From Mesorhizobium sp. PAMC28654 (GTDB lineage Bacteria; Pseudomonadota; Alphaproteobacteria; Rhizobiales; Rhizobiaceae), in the NCBI RefSeq assembly GCF_020616515.1, contig NZ_CP085135.1, forward strand, positions 992,001 to 1,056,000: a stretch of 64,000 nt of DNA, given 5' to 3'. The stretch's first letter is position 1; the number at the start of each line of letters is the position of its first letter. The notes beneath the pieces are model-generated. The model saw nothing but the letters and a program-made list of their open reading frames with translations, did no database searches and was not told the origin of the DNA. The position numbers and the translations under genes were made by a program. Positions 8,852-17,572 of this stretch are shown here, in pieces.

Positions 8852-9769
8852 TCAACCTCTCGCAGGCGGCTCCGTGGAAAACGCACCGATGATCGCCTCG
8901 AGCGATACATTCAATGCGTTAGAGAAGGCCCTGCCCTTCTGCCAAATCGCAACGTAGTGATAGAGCGCGGTCGGCTCTACTGGCCTTATTCCCAGGTGAA
9001 ACGCCGCGTATTCACGCGCAATGATCTCATTGGTTATCGAAATGCCCAGGCCAGCCGAAACGTATCCGGCTTCGTGACCGTTGCAATCGAATTCCACAAG
9101 GATGTCTGGCTCGACGCCGGCGAAGCGCAAGGCATTGAAGTTCATCTGGTGGGCGGCGAACCGCGGATCGATATCGATGATCGTTTCGCCTGCCAGGTCG
9201 TGAGCCTCGATACAGGTCTGTTTTGAAAAGCGGTGGTCGGGATGAAAGATGCACACATTGCGCGCAGACCCGAGCGGCGCCCATTCAAACAGAGTTGGGT
9301 CGAGCGGCAATCTCGAGATTCCAAGATCCGCCCGCCCCGCCAGGATGTGCTCACCGATCTGCTCGTAGCTTCCCGAAATTGACCGGACATTCGAAGCGGT
9401 CTTTGAGTGGATGATCGCCACGACCTTGGGCAAGGTCACGAAACCGAAAACGGAGGGGGCGGCAATCGCAATCCTCTGCTTTTCCTCGTTCTTCATTGCG
9501 AAGATCGACGCTTCCAGCCGATCCAGGGACGTCAGGGCAAGTTCTACGTTTCGCAGGAGTTCCCAGGCTTCCTGCAAGGGCACGATGCGGTTGGCTGATC
9601 TCTTGAAGAGCGTGATGCCGAGCGTGGTTTCGAGTTGCTTCACATGTTGACTGACGGCCGGCTGGCTTATCCCGAGCGCAACCGCCGCTCGCCTTGTCGA
9701 ACCGGCACGCAACACTTCTCGAAAGACCTTCAGTTGACGGAGCTTCAGGTCGCTCTGCAGCAACTCCAT
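8852..9769 (-). CDS. LysR-family transcriptional regulator
   Basis: This 305-residue regulator has the LysR winged helix at about residues 8-65 (LRQLKVFREVLRAGSTRRAA, then ALGISQPAVSQHVKQLE) and a periplasmic-binding-like effector domain in the remainder. It is divergent from the amino-acid ABC transporter operon starting at 10977, so the classical LysR arrangement suggests it regulates that operon. The IS5-family insertion at 9991-10918 now separates the two and may have broken that control. The 5' flank is unusually AT-rich. Effector unknown. Confidence 0.93.
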   Translation of the reverse strand: MELLQSDLKLRQLKVFREVLRAGSTRRAAVALGISQPAVSQHVKQLETTLGITLFKRSANRIVPLQEAWELLRNVELALTSLDRLEASIFAMKNEEKQRIAIAAPSVFGFVTLPKVVAIIHSKTASNVRSISGSYEQIGEHILAGRADLGISRLPLDPTLFEWAPLGSARNVCIFHPDHRFSKQTCIEAHDLAGETIIDIDPRFAAHQMNFNALRFAGVEPDILVEFDCNGHEAGYVSAGLGISITNEIIAREYAAFHLGIRPVEPTALYHYVAIWQKGRAFSNALNVSLEAIIGAFSTEPPARG

Positions 9770-9990
9770 TGCCTGCGCTCCTTTCCTGATGACGCCACCC
9801 GGGAAGCGGATAACGCCAACCTGGGGAGCAACGAACCGTCTCAGTATATAACGGTGCGTTATAGATAAAATAATAAAAATTATAGATTGAGTATGTAATT
9901 TCAGGCGCTAGAATTAGCAAATATCTTAAATTAACTCCAAATTACAAATATAACAATTCGCAACCTTGGGTTATACGACTTGGTCTGAGT

Positions 9991-10918
9991 GTCTGACCCA
10001 AAAAGAAGTTGGGTGATATCAATGACTTGTGATTCAATCGGAGTTGCGAAGCCTCGACGGAGCATCACATGTGGACTGATATCACCCGCGCCAAGCATGC
10101 CCGAAAGGGACTACGTTATTCAAGCGATTTGACGGACGCGGAATGGATGGTTCTGGAACCGCTGCTTCCGCCTCGCTCGGCGCTTGGCCGCCCGCCGAAA
10201 TGGTCGCAGCGGTCTATCATGGAGGGCGTGTTTTATGTGCTGCGTAGCGGTCTGCCTTGGCGAATGCTGCCCAGGGACTTGCCGCCGGTATCGACGGTGC
10301 AGCGCTATTTCTACGCTTGGCGCGACAGCGGCCTTTGGAACACGATCAACCACCTGCTGCTGATGGCCGTGCGTGTCGCCGCAGGTCGGGAGGCGTCGCC
10401 CAGCGCCGGCGTAATCGACAGCCAAAGCGTGAAAACCACTGAAAGCGGCGGGCTTTGTGGCTACGATGCGGGCAAGAAGATCAAAGGCCGAAAGCGCCAT
10501 ATCCTGACCGACACCTTGGGCCTGCTGGTCGGCGCGATCGTCCATACCGCTGACATCCAGGACCGAGACGGCGCCCCCGAGGTTCTGGCTTCTATTCGGG
10601 AAAGCTTTCCCTGGCTGCGCCACGTCTTCGCCGATGGCGGCTACGCCGGTGAAAAACTCCAGACCGCGCTCAGGGGAAAAGGTGGCTGGACCCTCGAAAT
10701 CATCAAGCGATCCGACGCCGCAAAAGGCTTCGTCCTGCTCCCGCGCCGGTGGGTGGTGGAACGAACCTTCGCCTGGTTCGGCCGCAACCGACGCCTGTCC
10801 AAGGACTTCGAGCAGACCATCGAAAGCTCCACCGCTTGGCTGCTCCTCGCATCCGTTCAACTCATGACACGGCGCATCGCAAATCCATGATATCCATCAG
10901 AAATATTATGAGTCAGAC
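9991..10918 (+). mobile_element. complete IS5-family insertion sequence
   Basis: A 928-base element has imperfect terminal inverted repeats (GTCTGACCCA at 9991-10000 against TGAGTCAGAC at 10909-10918, 9 of 10 matching). It is flanked by a seven-base direct repeat TCTGAGT (9984-9990 and 10919-10925), consistent with a target duplication, although part could be chance. It carries one intact transposase gene. It sits between a LysR gene and an ABC transporter operon. Confidence 0.8.
10069..10890 (+). CDS. IS5-family transposase
   Basis: The 273-residue DDE transposase is in a single intact frame. The N-terminal DUF4096-like domain carries SDLTDAEWMVLEPLLPP and SGLPWRMLP. Catalytic signatures are AGVIDSQSVKT (first Asp), HVFADGGYAG (second Asp) and VVERTFAWFGRNRRLSKDFE (the Y-R-E-like C-terminal region). 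Because the gene and both element ends are intact, this copy may still be active. The long minus-strand frame across it is a shadow. Confidence 0.95.
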   Translation: MWTDITRAKHARKGLRYSSDLTDAEWMVLEPLLPPRSALGRPPKWSQRSIMEGVFYVLRSGLPWRMLPRDLPPVSTVQRYFYAWRDSGLWNTINHLLLMAVRVAAGREASPSAGVIDSQSVKTTESGGLCGYDAGKKIKGRKRHILTDTLGLLVGAIVHTADIQDRDGAPEVLASIRESFPWLRHVFADGGYAGEKLQTALRGKGGWTLEIIKRSDAAKGFVLLPRRWVVERTFAWFGRNRRLSKDFEQTIESSTAWLLLASVQLMTRRIANP

Positions 10919-10976
10919 TCTGAGTGAAAAAGACCGGTGTATCTCTTGCGGTATCGCGAGTCGAGGGACGCGCCCC

Positions 10977-11636
10977 ATGGGTGGTTTTACTACTCAGTTT
11001 GTTGTCGCACTCACCGTGACCATAAGCCTGGCTCTTGTCAGCGGCTGCCTCGGTACGGCATTTGGGTTGCTTTTGGCGATTTCGAAAGGCACGGCACAGC
11101 CGCGCCTCAACCGTGTCGTGACGGCCTACACGACGGTTGTCCGTGGGGTACCAGAACTTCTCATTATCCTGCTCATCTATTTCGGCGGAACGACTTTCGC
11201 CAGCAAGATCGCCGGCCGATATGTGGAGGTGAACGCATTCACCGCAGGCATTATTGCGCTCTCGGTCGTCTTCAGCGGTTATGCGACCGAAGTGTTTCGC
11301 GGCGCGATTGCGGCAGTGCCAGCGGGTCAAACCGAAGCGGCAAAGTCGCTCGGGCTGAACGCCTGGCAGCGCTGGATGTTCGTCATCGGACCTCAGATGC
11401 TACGGCTGGCGCTGCCTGCCTATGGCAATCTCTGGATTTCGCTCTTCAAGGATACCGCGCTGGTTTCGATCGTCGGCCTGACCGACATCATGCGCGTTGC
11501 ATATGTGGGGGCTGGCTCCTTGCGCGCGCCATTGACCTTCTACCTTGCGGCCTCCGCTCTCTATCTCTCGCTGACCACCGTCACGCTGCTGTCGATCCGG
11601 CTGGCTGAGCGGCGCTATCCGGCACTCGGCCGGTAG
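10977..11636 (+). CDS. polar amino-acid ABC transporter permease (HisM/HisQ type)
   Basis: This 219-residue inner-membrane permease has about five hydrophobic segments and the cytoplasmic EAA loop (AAKSLGLNAWQRWMFVIGPQ) that docks the ATPase. The motif VVRGVPELLIILLIYFGG is typical of the His/Glu/Asp/Arg uptake family. ATG 10977 is chosen because the family starts just before GFTTQFVVALTVTISLALV and GAGGG lies upstream; the frame remains open into the IS5 element, so a few native N-terminal residues may have been lost. It pairs with the next permease as a heterodimer. Confidence 0.88.
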   Translation: MGGFTTQFVVALTVTISLALVSGCLGTAFGLLLAISKGTAQPRLNRVVTAYTTVVRGVPELLIILLIYFGGTTFASKIAGRYVEVNAFTAGIIALSVVFSGYATEVFRGAIAAVPAGQTEAAKSLGLNAWQRWMFVIGPQMLRLALPAYGNLWISLFKDTALVSIVGLTDIMRVAYVGAGSLRAPLTFYLAASALYLSLTTVTLLSIRLAERRYPALGR

Positions 11637-11649
11637 GGGGGGGCGACCG

Positions 11650-12369
11650 ATGAACCTCGGCTTGATGTTCGACGCAATGGTTGTCCTGCCTTCGGGCGTT
11701 GGTCTCACACTGACCCTGACGGTCCTGTCGCTGACGGCCGGATTTCTTCTGTCCGTGCCGCTGGCCTTCGTCCGCGCGTTTGGACGTCCCGGCTTCTCGC
11801 TCGCGGTGCTCTCATACACCTATGTGATCCGCGGAACGCCGATGCTTGTTCAGCTCTTCCTGCTCTATTATGGCCTCGCTCAGATCGAGGCGGTGCGAGC
11901 CAGCATCTTCTGGATCATCCTGCGCGACCCTTTCTGGTGCGCCCTGCTGACATTCTCGCTGAACAGCGCGGCACACACCACGGAGATCCTGTGCCGCGGT
12001 CTCCAGTCCGTCCCTAAGGGTGTCACCGAGGCGGCCACGTCTCTCGGCTTGAAACGCTTCCAGATCGCTCGCCTGGTCACCTTCCCGATCGCTTTCAGGA
12101 TATCGCTTCCGGCCTACGGCAATGAGGTCGTCGGGATGATCAAGGGTTCATCCCTGGCGAGCACCGTAACGCTGCTCGAGATCACCGGCATGGCGAGACA
12201 GATGGTGTCGACCACGTTCGCGCCCTACGAGATCTTCATCGTCGCCGGAGCGATCTATCTATCGCTCACCTCGATCGCCGTGAAAGCGATCCAGTTGATG
12301 GAGCGATGGCTTTCGACCGACGGCAATCGTGTACATCGACGCAAGGCCCGATTGCGTCGGCGTTTGTGA
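11650..12369 (+). CDS. polar amino-acid ABC transporter permease, second subunit
   Basis: This 239-residue membrane protein starts 13 bases after the first permease. It carries SGVGLTLTLTVLSLTAGFLL, the VIRGTPMLVQLFLLYYGL motif and an EAA loop (EAATSLGLKRFQIARLVTFP). The two permeases form the transport channel for a polar amino acid or opine-like compound. The basic tail RRKARLRRRL is short and of no known role. The ATP-binding subunit normally next to such permeases is absent here. Confidence 0.92.
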   Translation: MNLGLMFDAMVVLPSGVGLTLTLTVLSLTAGFLLSVPLAFVRAFGRPGFSLAVLSYTYVIRGTPMLVQLFLLYYGLAQIEAVRASIFWIILRDPFWCALLTFSLNSAAHTTEILCRGLQSVPKGVTEAATSLGLKRFQIARLVTFPIAFRISLPAYGNEVVGMIKGSSLASTVTLLEITGMARQMVSTTFAPYEIFIVAGAIYLSLTSIAVKAIQLMERWLSTDGNRVHRRKARLRRRL

Positions 12370-12450
12370 CCCCGAGATCACGACGCCCCTGCCCTGACCC
12401 GCGGGTTTTTTCGGCAGCCCTTTCCATCCAAACCAACGAAGAGGTGCATC

Positions 12451-13299
12451 ATGCGCATACCCCTAGCTATTGCAGTTTCTATCGCATCCCTGATGTCTGC
12501 ATTCCCGGCGAGCGCGCAAAGCGAGCGCGTCATTTCGATCGCCTCCGAAGGCGCCTCGCCGCCCTGGGACAGCACCGACGCGAACGGTCAACTCTACGGT
12601 TACGATATCGATGTGGGACAGGAGCTGTGCCGTCGCATCCAGATCAAGTGTACCTTCGTCCCGCAGGATTGGGACGGGATCATCCCGGCACTGCTTGTCG
12701 GCAAGTTCGACGTCATCATGTCCGGCATGGCAATCACGGAAAAACGCAAGCAGAAAATCGCGTTCTCGATCCCCTACGCCGCCGGCTTCAACCAGTTCGT
12801 GGTGCGCAAGAACCTGGGGCTCGATCCTGGTGACATCAAGGAGAAGGTCAACCTCTCGACCATCGGGGACAAGGAGAAGGCAACCATCGAACACCTGAGG
12901 TCGACACTCGCCGGCAGGGCGATCGGGGCCTTGCGCTCATCGAATTCGGAAGCCGTCGTGAAGGAAATGCTGGGCGATGTCGTGACCGTTCGCAGCTACG
13001 ATAGCCTGGACAACATGAAGCTCGATCTTGCCGCGGGTCGCATCGACGGCGGCCTCGCCGACTATTTCACCTGGCGGGATTTTCTGGAGACGCCTTCCGG
13101 CTCGGACGCGGTGTTTTTCGGGCCGGAATTGAAGGGCGGACTCTGGGGGCCGGGCGTCGGCGCCGGCATGCGCAAGGACGATGCCGAGTTGCTCACCAAG
13201 TTCAACGCGGCCATCGACGCGGCCACCAAGGATGGGACGATCAAGGCGCTCAGCCTGAAATGGTTCAAGAGCGATATCTCACCGGCCCTATCGCAATAG
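12451..13299 (+). CDS. amino-acid ABC transporter substrate-binding protein
   Basis: This 282-residue periplasmic protein (SBP_bac_3 family) has a clear Sec signal (MRIPLAIAVSIASLMSAFPA, cut after ASA). The binding-fold motifs include LYGYDIDVGQELCRR, WDGIIPALLVGKFDVIMSGM and TEKRKQKIAFSIPY, typical of Lys/Arg/ornithine/opine binding proteins. It captures the ligand for the two permeases encoded just upstream. The specific ligand cannot be read from sequence. It is followed by a hairpin before the CapA-like gene. Confidence 0.92.
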   Translation: MRIPLAIAVSIASLMSAFPASAQSERVISIASEGASPPWDSTDANGQLYGYDIDVGQELCRRIQIKCTFVPQDWDGIIPALLVGKFDVIMSGMAITEKRKQKIAFSIPYAAGFNQFVVRKNLGLDPGDIKEKVNLSTIGDKEKATIEHLRSTLAGRAIGALRSSNSEAVVKEMLGDVVTVRSYDSLDNMKLDLAAGRIDGGLADYFTWRDFLETPSGSDAVFFGPELKGGLWGPGVGAGMRKDDAELLTKFNAAIDAATKDGTIKALSLKWFKSDISPALSQ

Positions 13300-13324
13300 G
13301 CGGCACCCGACTTCGACATTGACG

Positions 13325-13350
13325 GGGCGCTGGCCGAAACGCCGGCGCCC
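13325..13350 (+). terminator. hairpin between binding-protein gene and capA-like gene
   Basis: A ten-pair stem (13325-13334 with 13341-13350, one G-T pair) has a six-base loop and is followed by a pyrimidine-rich TCTTCTCCTT. It could stop or attenuate transcription after the binding-protein gene, which is often kept at higher level than the rest of an ABC operon. Confidence 0.55.
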
Positions 13351-13374
13351 TCTTCTCCTTCAAGGCGAGTTCCC

Positions 13375-14628
13375 ATGAAAGACCAGTTCTGCGCGGTCGT
13401 TACCGGCCAATCCCTGATCACGCACGACATTCGTGACGTCAAAGACGAACGCTTCATAGCGGTTACGGACTTCCTGCGCCAAGGCGACGTCGTCTTCACC
13501 AACTTCGAGTCGACGATCCTCGGCAAGCACGGCGGGTGGCCGACCAAGGGCAAGTATTTCGGATATTCCAGGGCTGAAGTGCTCGACGCATTGCAGGCCA
13601 TCGGTTTCAACGCGCTTGCGCTGGCAAACAACCACGCCTTCGATCTCGGAGCTGGCGGCATCCTCTCGACGCTGGAGGAAGTGCAAGCGCGCGGCTTCCT
13701 GCAGGCCGGGATCGGAGCCGACGAGACGGATGCCAGGAAACCGGGCCGCCGCCGGCTGGGCGCGCGCGAGGTCGCGCTTCTCGCGATGGATGCAGGGCCC
13801 GGACCGACCAACATGTATGCCGGAGACCGCACGGCCTTCCGGCCCGCTCGGCCCGGCGTCAATCGTCTGAACACCGTTCGCAAGATGGGGGTGCCGGACG
13901 GACATTTCAGCAGACTGGCAAGACTGGGCGCTCATTTGCAAAGCTCGCCCTTTGAACTGGCCAACTATGCGCAACCGGAGGACCCTGTAGAGGTGGCAGC
14001 CGGCAAGGAGATCAATTTCTACGGCACCGTGTTCACGCAAGCCGCCGATTTCGGCCGTCTGATCGAAGTCGATCAGCGCAGCGCGAGTGTCCATCTGTCC
14101 GCCATCCGGCACGCGGCGGCACAAGGCGATTTCGTCATTGCCTATCTGCACCACCATCATTGGGAACCAGGTTGGCAGGACGTGCCGCGATGGGTGCAGA
14201 CCTTTGCCCGGGCGTGCATCGATGCCGGCGCGAACCTGTTCGTCAGCCACGGCGCTCCTGTGCTGCAGTCCGTGGAAATCTACAATGGCTCGCCGATCTT
14301 CTACGGACTCGGAAACTTTCTTTTCCACGTCCACCCCGACGAAACCGAATGGGATCCACCGGAAGTCTGGCAAAGCATCGTCGCCGCCTGCCGCTATGAT
14401 GCGGGCGGAAACCTCGCAGAAATAGATCTCCTGCCCGTCGTGATCGGCGCGGACCCCCAGTCTCTCGGATCGGCAACGGGCAGATTGGTACCCGTCGCCG
14501 TCACTGGGAGCGCGGCGCGAGAGATCCTCGAGGGATTCGCGACCCGCTCGCGGGCGTTCGGCGTCGAAATCGAAGTGTCCTCGGCTTGCGGCCGCATCGC
14601 CCTGCCCGCTGCACGAAAATTCGGCTGA
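13375..14628 (+). CDS. CapA family protein (PgsA-like metallophosphatase fold)
   Basis: This 417-residue protein has the CapA/PgsA fold related to calcineurin-like phosphoesterases. Visible motifs are GDVVFTNFESTI, ALALANNHAFDLGAGG, AYLHHHHWEPG and NLFVSHGAPVLQ followed by IFYGLGNFLF. Such proteins act in poly-gamma-glutamate capsule formation or as uncharacterised hydrolases. There is no signal peptide, unlike classical CapA, so a cytosolic hydrolase acting on the imported compound is plausible. It lies 75 bases after the ABC binding protein, suggesting a linked catabolic role; that is inference. Confidence 0.85.
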   Translation: MKDQFCAVVTGQSLITHDIRDVKDERFIAVTDFLRQGDVVFTNFESTILGKHGGWPTKGKYFGYSRAEVLDALQAIGFNALALANNHAFDLGAGGILSTLEEVQARGFLQAGIGADETDARKPGRRRLGAREVALLAMDAGPGPTNMYAGDRTAFRPARPGVNRLNTVRKMGVPDGHFSRLARLGAHLQSSPFELANYAQPEDPVEVAAGKEINFYGTVFTQAADFGRLIEVDQRSASVHLSAIRHAAAQGDFVIAYLHHHHWEPGWQDVPRWVQTFARACIDAGANLFVSHGAPVLQSVEIYNGSPIFYGLGNFLFHVHPDETEWDPPEVWQSIVAACRYDAGGNLAEIDLLPVVIGADPQSLGSATGRLVPVAVTGSAAREILEGFATRSRAFGVEIEVSSACGRIALPAARKFG

Positions 14629-14644
14629 CCGGCCCGACCGCCCG

Positions 14645-15202
14645 TCAGGCCGTCTTGTATTCGGCCGGTGCGGATTCGCCGGCCGTCTCGCTATCCGCCT
14701 TTGTGTCTAGCAGGGCCAGTTCTTCTCCTAACGCTGCGATCAGGGACGAGACTCGACCGCGCACACGCGGCGGAAGATTCACAAGCCCCTCGATCAGGCG
14801 CCGACCCTCCGCGCTGGCAATGAAATCCAGGCGCTCATCGACCGGCAGCGGCCGCGCCTCGACGCGGGTCTCATCGTTTCCCGGCAGGCCTTCGAAGAAG
14901 CGGCTGACAGGAACGCCGAGCGAACTGGCGATCTCGTAGAGCATCGACGCGCTCACGCGGTTCCGCGCGTTCTCGTATTTCTGGAGCTGCTGGAAGCTGA
15001 TGCCTATGGATCGGGCAAGCTGGGCCTGCGAGACGTCCGATTGGACGCGAACGGTCGCTATCTGCCTGCCGACATGCTGATCGGCGGGATGAGGGTCACT
15101 ATCAATCTTTGGCTTCGACCCCGTCCGAAGTAGGACAGAGCGTTGCGGTTTCAACAAGGCCTTTCGATGCTCCACTAGTGAGCCGGACAGAACCTGTCGC
15201 AC
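14645..15202 (-). CDS. XRE-family transcriptional regulator
   Basis: This 185-residue regulator has an XRE HTH in the middle (about residues 45-100: VGRQIATVRVQSDVSQAQLA, then SIGISFQQLQKYENARNRVS) and an acidic C-terminal helix region. The family normally starts near DPHPADQHVGRQI, so the first 35 residues may be untranslated and a TTG/GTG inside could be the true start. It is divergent from the next XRE gene and shares with it a palindromic intergenic site. It converges on the capA-like gene. Confidence 0.85.
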   Translation of the reverse strand: MRQVLSGSLVEHRKALLKPQRSVLLRTGSKPKIDSDPHPADQHVGRQIATVRVQSDVSQAQLARSIGISFQQLQKYENARNRVSASMLYEIASSLGVPVSRFFEGLPGNDETRVEARPLPVDERLDFIASAEGRRLIEGLVNLPPRVRGRVSSLIAALGEELALLDTKADSETAGESAPAEYKTA

Positions 15203-15256
15203 GCTCCGGGCTCTTCGCGCCGATGTTTTCTGAAATGTCGAATCGCCATTTAATAT

Positions 15257-15287
15257 ACCTTATAGGGTGCAAAATAACCCTATAGGT
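15257..15287. promoter_or_regulatory. paired palindromic operator between divergent XRE genes
   Basis: Two near-identical sites, ACCTTATAGGGT (15257-15268) and ACCCTATAGGT (15277-15287), face each other eight bases apart; the second contains the perfect palindrome CCTATAGG. The region is AT-rich against GC-rich surroundings and lies between two HTH genes read in opposite directions. It is a likely binding site for one or both regulators. Confidence 0.5.
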
Positions 15288-15320
15288 GGCAAACATTATC
15301 GGCCTGCCGATTGTGGACTC

Positions 15321-15557
15321 ATGGTCAGTCCACGACAGATTCGAGCCGCACGGGCTTTGCTTGGTTGGTCGCAGCAGGAGCTCGCTGACAAGGCAATTGT
15401 GTCGCTGAACGCGCTAACCCGGTTGGAAAACGGCAAGGTGGATTCCCGGATCAGCACTCTGCAGGCCATTGAGGCGGCTCTGATAAAAGCGGGTGTCGAA
15501 TTCCTGTCCGCTGGTCAAAAGGGTGAGGGTGTCCGGCTCTTAGATCCTCTGGTTTGA
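15321..15557 (+). CDS. small XRE-family HTH regulator
   Basis: This 78-residue protein begins MVSPRQIRAARALLGWSQQE, the usual start of this rhizobial family, so the ATG at 15321 is preferred over the in-frame ATG at 15267, which lies inside the operator. The HTH covers about residues 10-40 (LADKAIVSLNALTRLENGKV). The end, GAGVEFL-type followed by GEGVRLLDPLV, is the family C-terminus. It is divergent from the larger XRE gene and probably autoregulated through the shared palindromes. Confidence 0.85.
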   Translation: MVSPRQIRAARALLGWSQQELADKAIVSLNALTRLENGKVDSRISTLQAIEAALIKAGVEFLSAGQKGEGVRLLDPLV

Positions 15558-15560
15558 TGG

Positions 15561-16176
15561 TCAGTCTGTTTGCTGGCCAATCAGAATAATATTCTCCAAG
15601 GTCGATCGTATCTGCGGCCAAGGAAACTCACCCTCGTCCTCCGACGACTGCCCTTCCCCAAGCACCCATCAAGCTTGGTTGCCACACCGGCGCGAGAAAC
15701 AGCGGGGGGTTCGGACAGTATCTCGAGCAGGTCCGCTGCTCGGACGGCCGCCTCGCGTTCGGCCTGCGACGTCGCCGAGTAGCCAACTTCCCGTCTGCGG
15801 CATCCCTTAGCCCCTGATGGGCCGCCAACTCGGCTTCGGCCTTCGCGCCGGCTGCCACGTCCTGTTGATGAAGATAGAAGGCTTCGTGAAGCGCCTGAAG
15901 GGAATGCACCATGGCACTGCCGCCGGCCGCACAAGGAAACCCGATTGTTTCGGTGAGTTTCCGCTCAAAACGCCGTTGCTGGCGGCATAGCTGGCCAGTC
16001 TTGTGGTGGACTGCCTGCCCTTTGCGCCACACCGCCACCGCGGGGTCGGCAGATTGGTCTGTCTCTAAATCCTTGCGGGCAAATGCTCTTGGCTGCCATT
16101 CCGCAGCTGCCGTTCCTGTTAGCAGCCTCCTGCGGGTGACGGGAGGCAAAGTCGTGGTATTGTCGGAATCAGCCAT
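15561..16176 (-). pseudogene. multiply frameshifted Tat-signal-like hypothetical gene
   Basis: From the ATG at 16176 the frame reads MADSDNTTTLPPVTRRRLLT, a twin-arginine-like start found in rhizobial hypothetical proteins, then RKDLETDQSADPAVAVW and FERKLTETIGFP. The later parts of the same protein lie in other frames: EVGYSATSQAEREAAVRAAD in a second and EFPWPQIRSTLENI in a third, ending at 15561. At least three frame changes indicate a decayed gene. Function unknown. Confidence 0.65.
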
Positions 16177-16321
16177 GACCCGAACTCCTGACAGCATGGT
16201 TGTGGTCAAGCCGATCAGAGTGTTCCCGCACCATGATCGGTCGTAGCACGCGTGATGCATGTGCATTGCACGTGCTTTGTTATGCATTCTTTCTGCTCCA
16301 AGTTCAAGCCGAAAAGCGACA

Positions 16322-16489
16322 ATGATAAAAAAGCCATTCACAACGCGTTTGGACCCATCTGTGCTAGCTCTGGCTGAACAACTCGCAGAGTCGGAACGTC
16401 GTTCGGTAACCGCTGTCATTGAGCTCGCATTGATCGAGTATGCAGAACGTCGCGGTGTTAAGGCGCGAGACGCCAAAAATGCCGGATAG
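16322..16489 (+). CDS. small ribbon-helix-helix-like protein
   Basis: This 55-residue protein begins MIKKPFTTRLDPSVLALAEQ, with the beta-strand and two-helix pattern of a ribbon-helix-helix DNA-binding protein (CopG/Arc type), as found in antitoxins. The ATG at 16322 gives the natural RHH start; an in-frame ATG 63 bases upstream is less likely. No toxin partner follows, because an IS91-type element begins shortly downstream and may have displaced it. Confidence 0.55.
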   Translation: MIKKPFTTRLDPSVLALAEQLAESERRSVTAVIELALIEYAERRGVKARDAKNAG

Positions 16490-16662
16490 CTGCGTCGCGA
16501 AGCTCATCATTGAACGGCCGAAATGGGGCCGGGGAACGAACCCGCTGCGCGGGATGGGCGCGAGCGGTTGAGGTAGAGCTTAAGCACCGGTCGTCGCGCC
16601 CGCATTGAGCGGGGTTCGGCAGCGGCAGAGCATGACGGGCTTCTTCAACAAGGAGCCTGACC

Positions 16663-17572
16663 ATGCCCCATCCCGTTCTCGATGCACCCATCAGCCCTTT
16701 GCGCCAGCGGCTGATTGAGGACATGAACTTGCGGCGTTTCTCACGAGACGCAGCGCAACTATCTCCGCGACATCGGACGTCTGGCGACATTCCTTGGGCG
16801 TTCACCAGACACAGCGACCACCGACGACCTGCGCCGGTTCCAGATCGAGCAGCAGGAGGACGGCGTTCCCGTGCCAACGATGAACAGCATCGTGTCGGCG
16901 CTGCGCTTCTTCTTCACCCACACGCTCGACCGCCCGGACCTGGCGCGCAGGCTTGTCCGGCTAGCGCATCCGCGCAACCTGCCCGTGTTGCTCAGCCGCG
17001 ACGAGGTGGCCCGGCTCCTCAACGCCACCACGTGTCTCAAGCACCAGGCCGCGCTCTCGGTCGCCTATGGTGCGGGCCTGCGCGTCGCCGAGGTGTCGAT
17101 GCTGAAGGTCACCGACATCGACAGCGAGCGCATGCTGCTGCGCGTCGAGCGTGGCAAGGGTGGGCGGTATCGCAATGCCATGCTGTCGCAGGACCTGCTC
17201 ACGCTTCTGCGGCAGTGGTGGCAGGTCGGGCGCCAGCAGGGCGTGATGCACCGCGATGGCTGGCTGTTTCCGGGCCAGCACGCGATGAAGCCGATCAGCA
17301 CGCGGCAGCTCTATCGCATCGTCGTCGAGGCGGCCCAGGCCGCCGACATCACCAAGCGGGTCGGGCCGCACACGCTGCGCCACAGCTTCGCCACCCACCT
17401 GCTGGAGGACGGCACCGACATCCGGATCATCCAGGTCCTGCTCGGGCATGCCAAGCTCAACAACACCGCCCTTTACGCGAAGGTGGCGACCCGGACGGTG
17501 CGTGCCGTGACGAGCCCGCTCGACAAGCTCGGGCTGTTCAAGCCGGGAGAGGTCTCGCCCGACATCAGAGCC
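16663..17572 (+). pseudogene. tyrosine recombinase of an IS91-type unit, frameshifted near its start
   Basis: The gene starts MPHPVLDAPISPLRQRLIED and loses frame at about 16744 (a two-base deletion by comparison with the expected RFSRETQRNYLRDIGR). The downstream frame carries the rest: TMNSIVSALRFFFTHTLDRP, the catalytic arginine in GAGLRVAEVSMLKV, PHTLRHSFATHLL, LLGHAKLNNTALY with the tyrosine. It normally accompanies IS91-like transposases as a separate gene. Here it has no stop and runs straight into the transposase, so 16871-18766 is one open frame. Activity is doubtful without the N-terminal domain. Confidence 0.75.

Noticed and set aside
10120..10860. Long minus-strand frame inside the IS5 element
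   Set aside because: It is antisense to an intact, motif-bearing transposase and has no recognisable domain.
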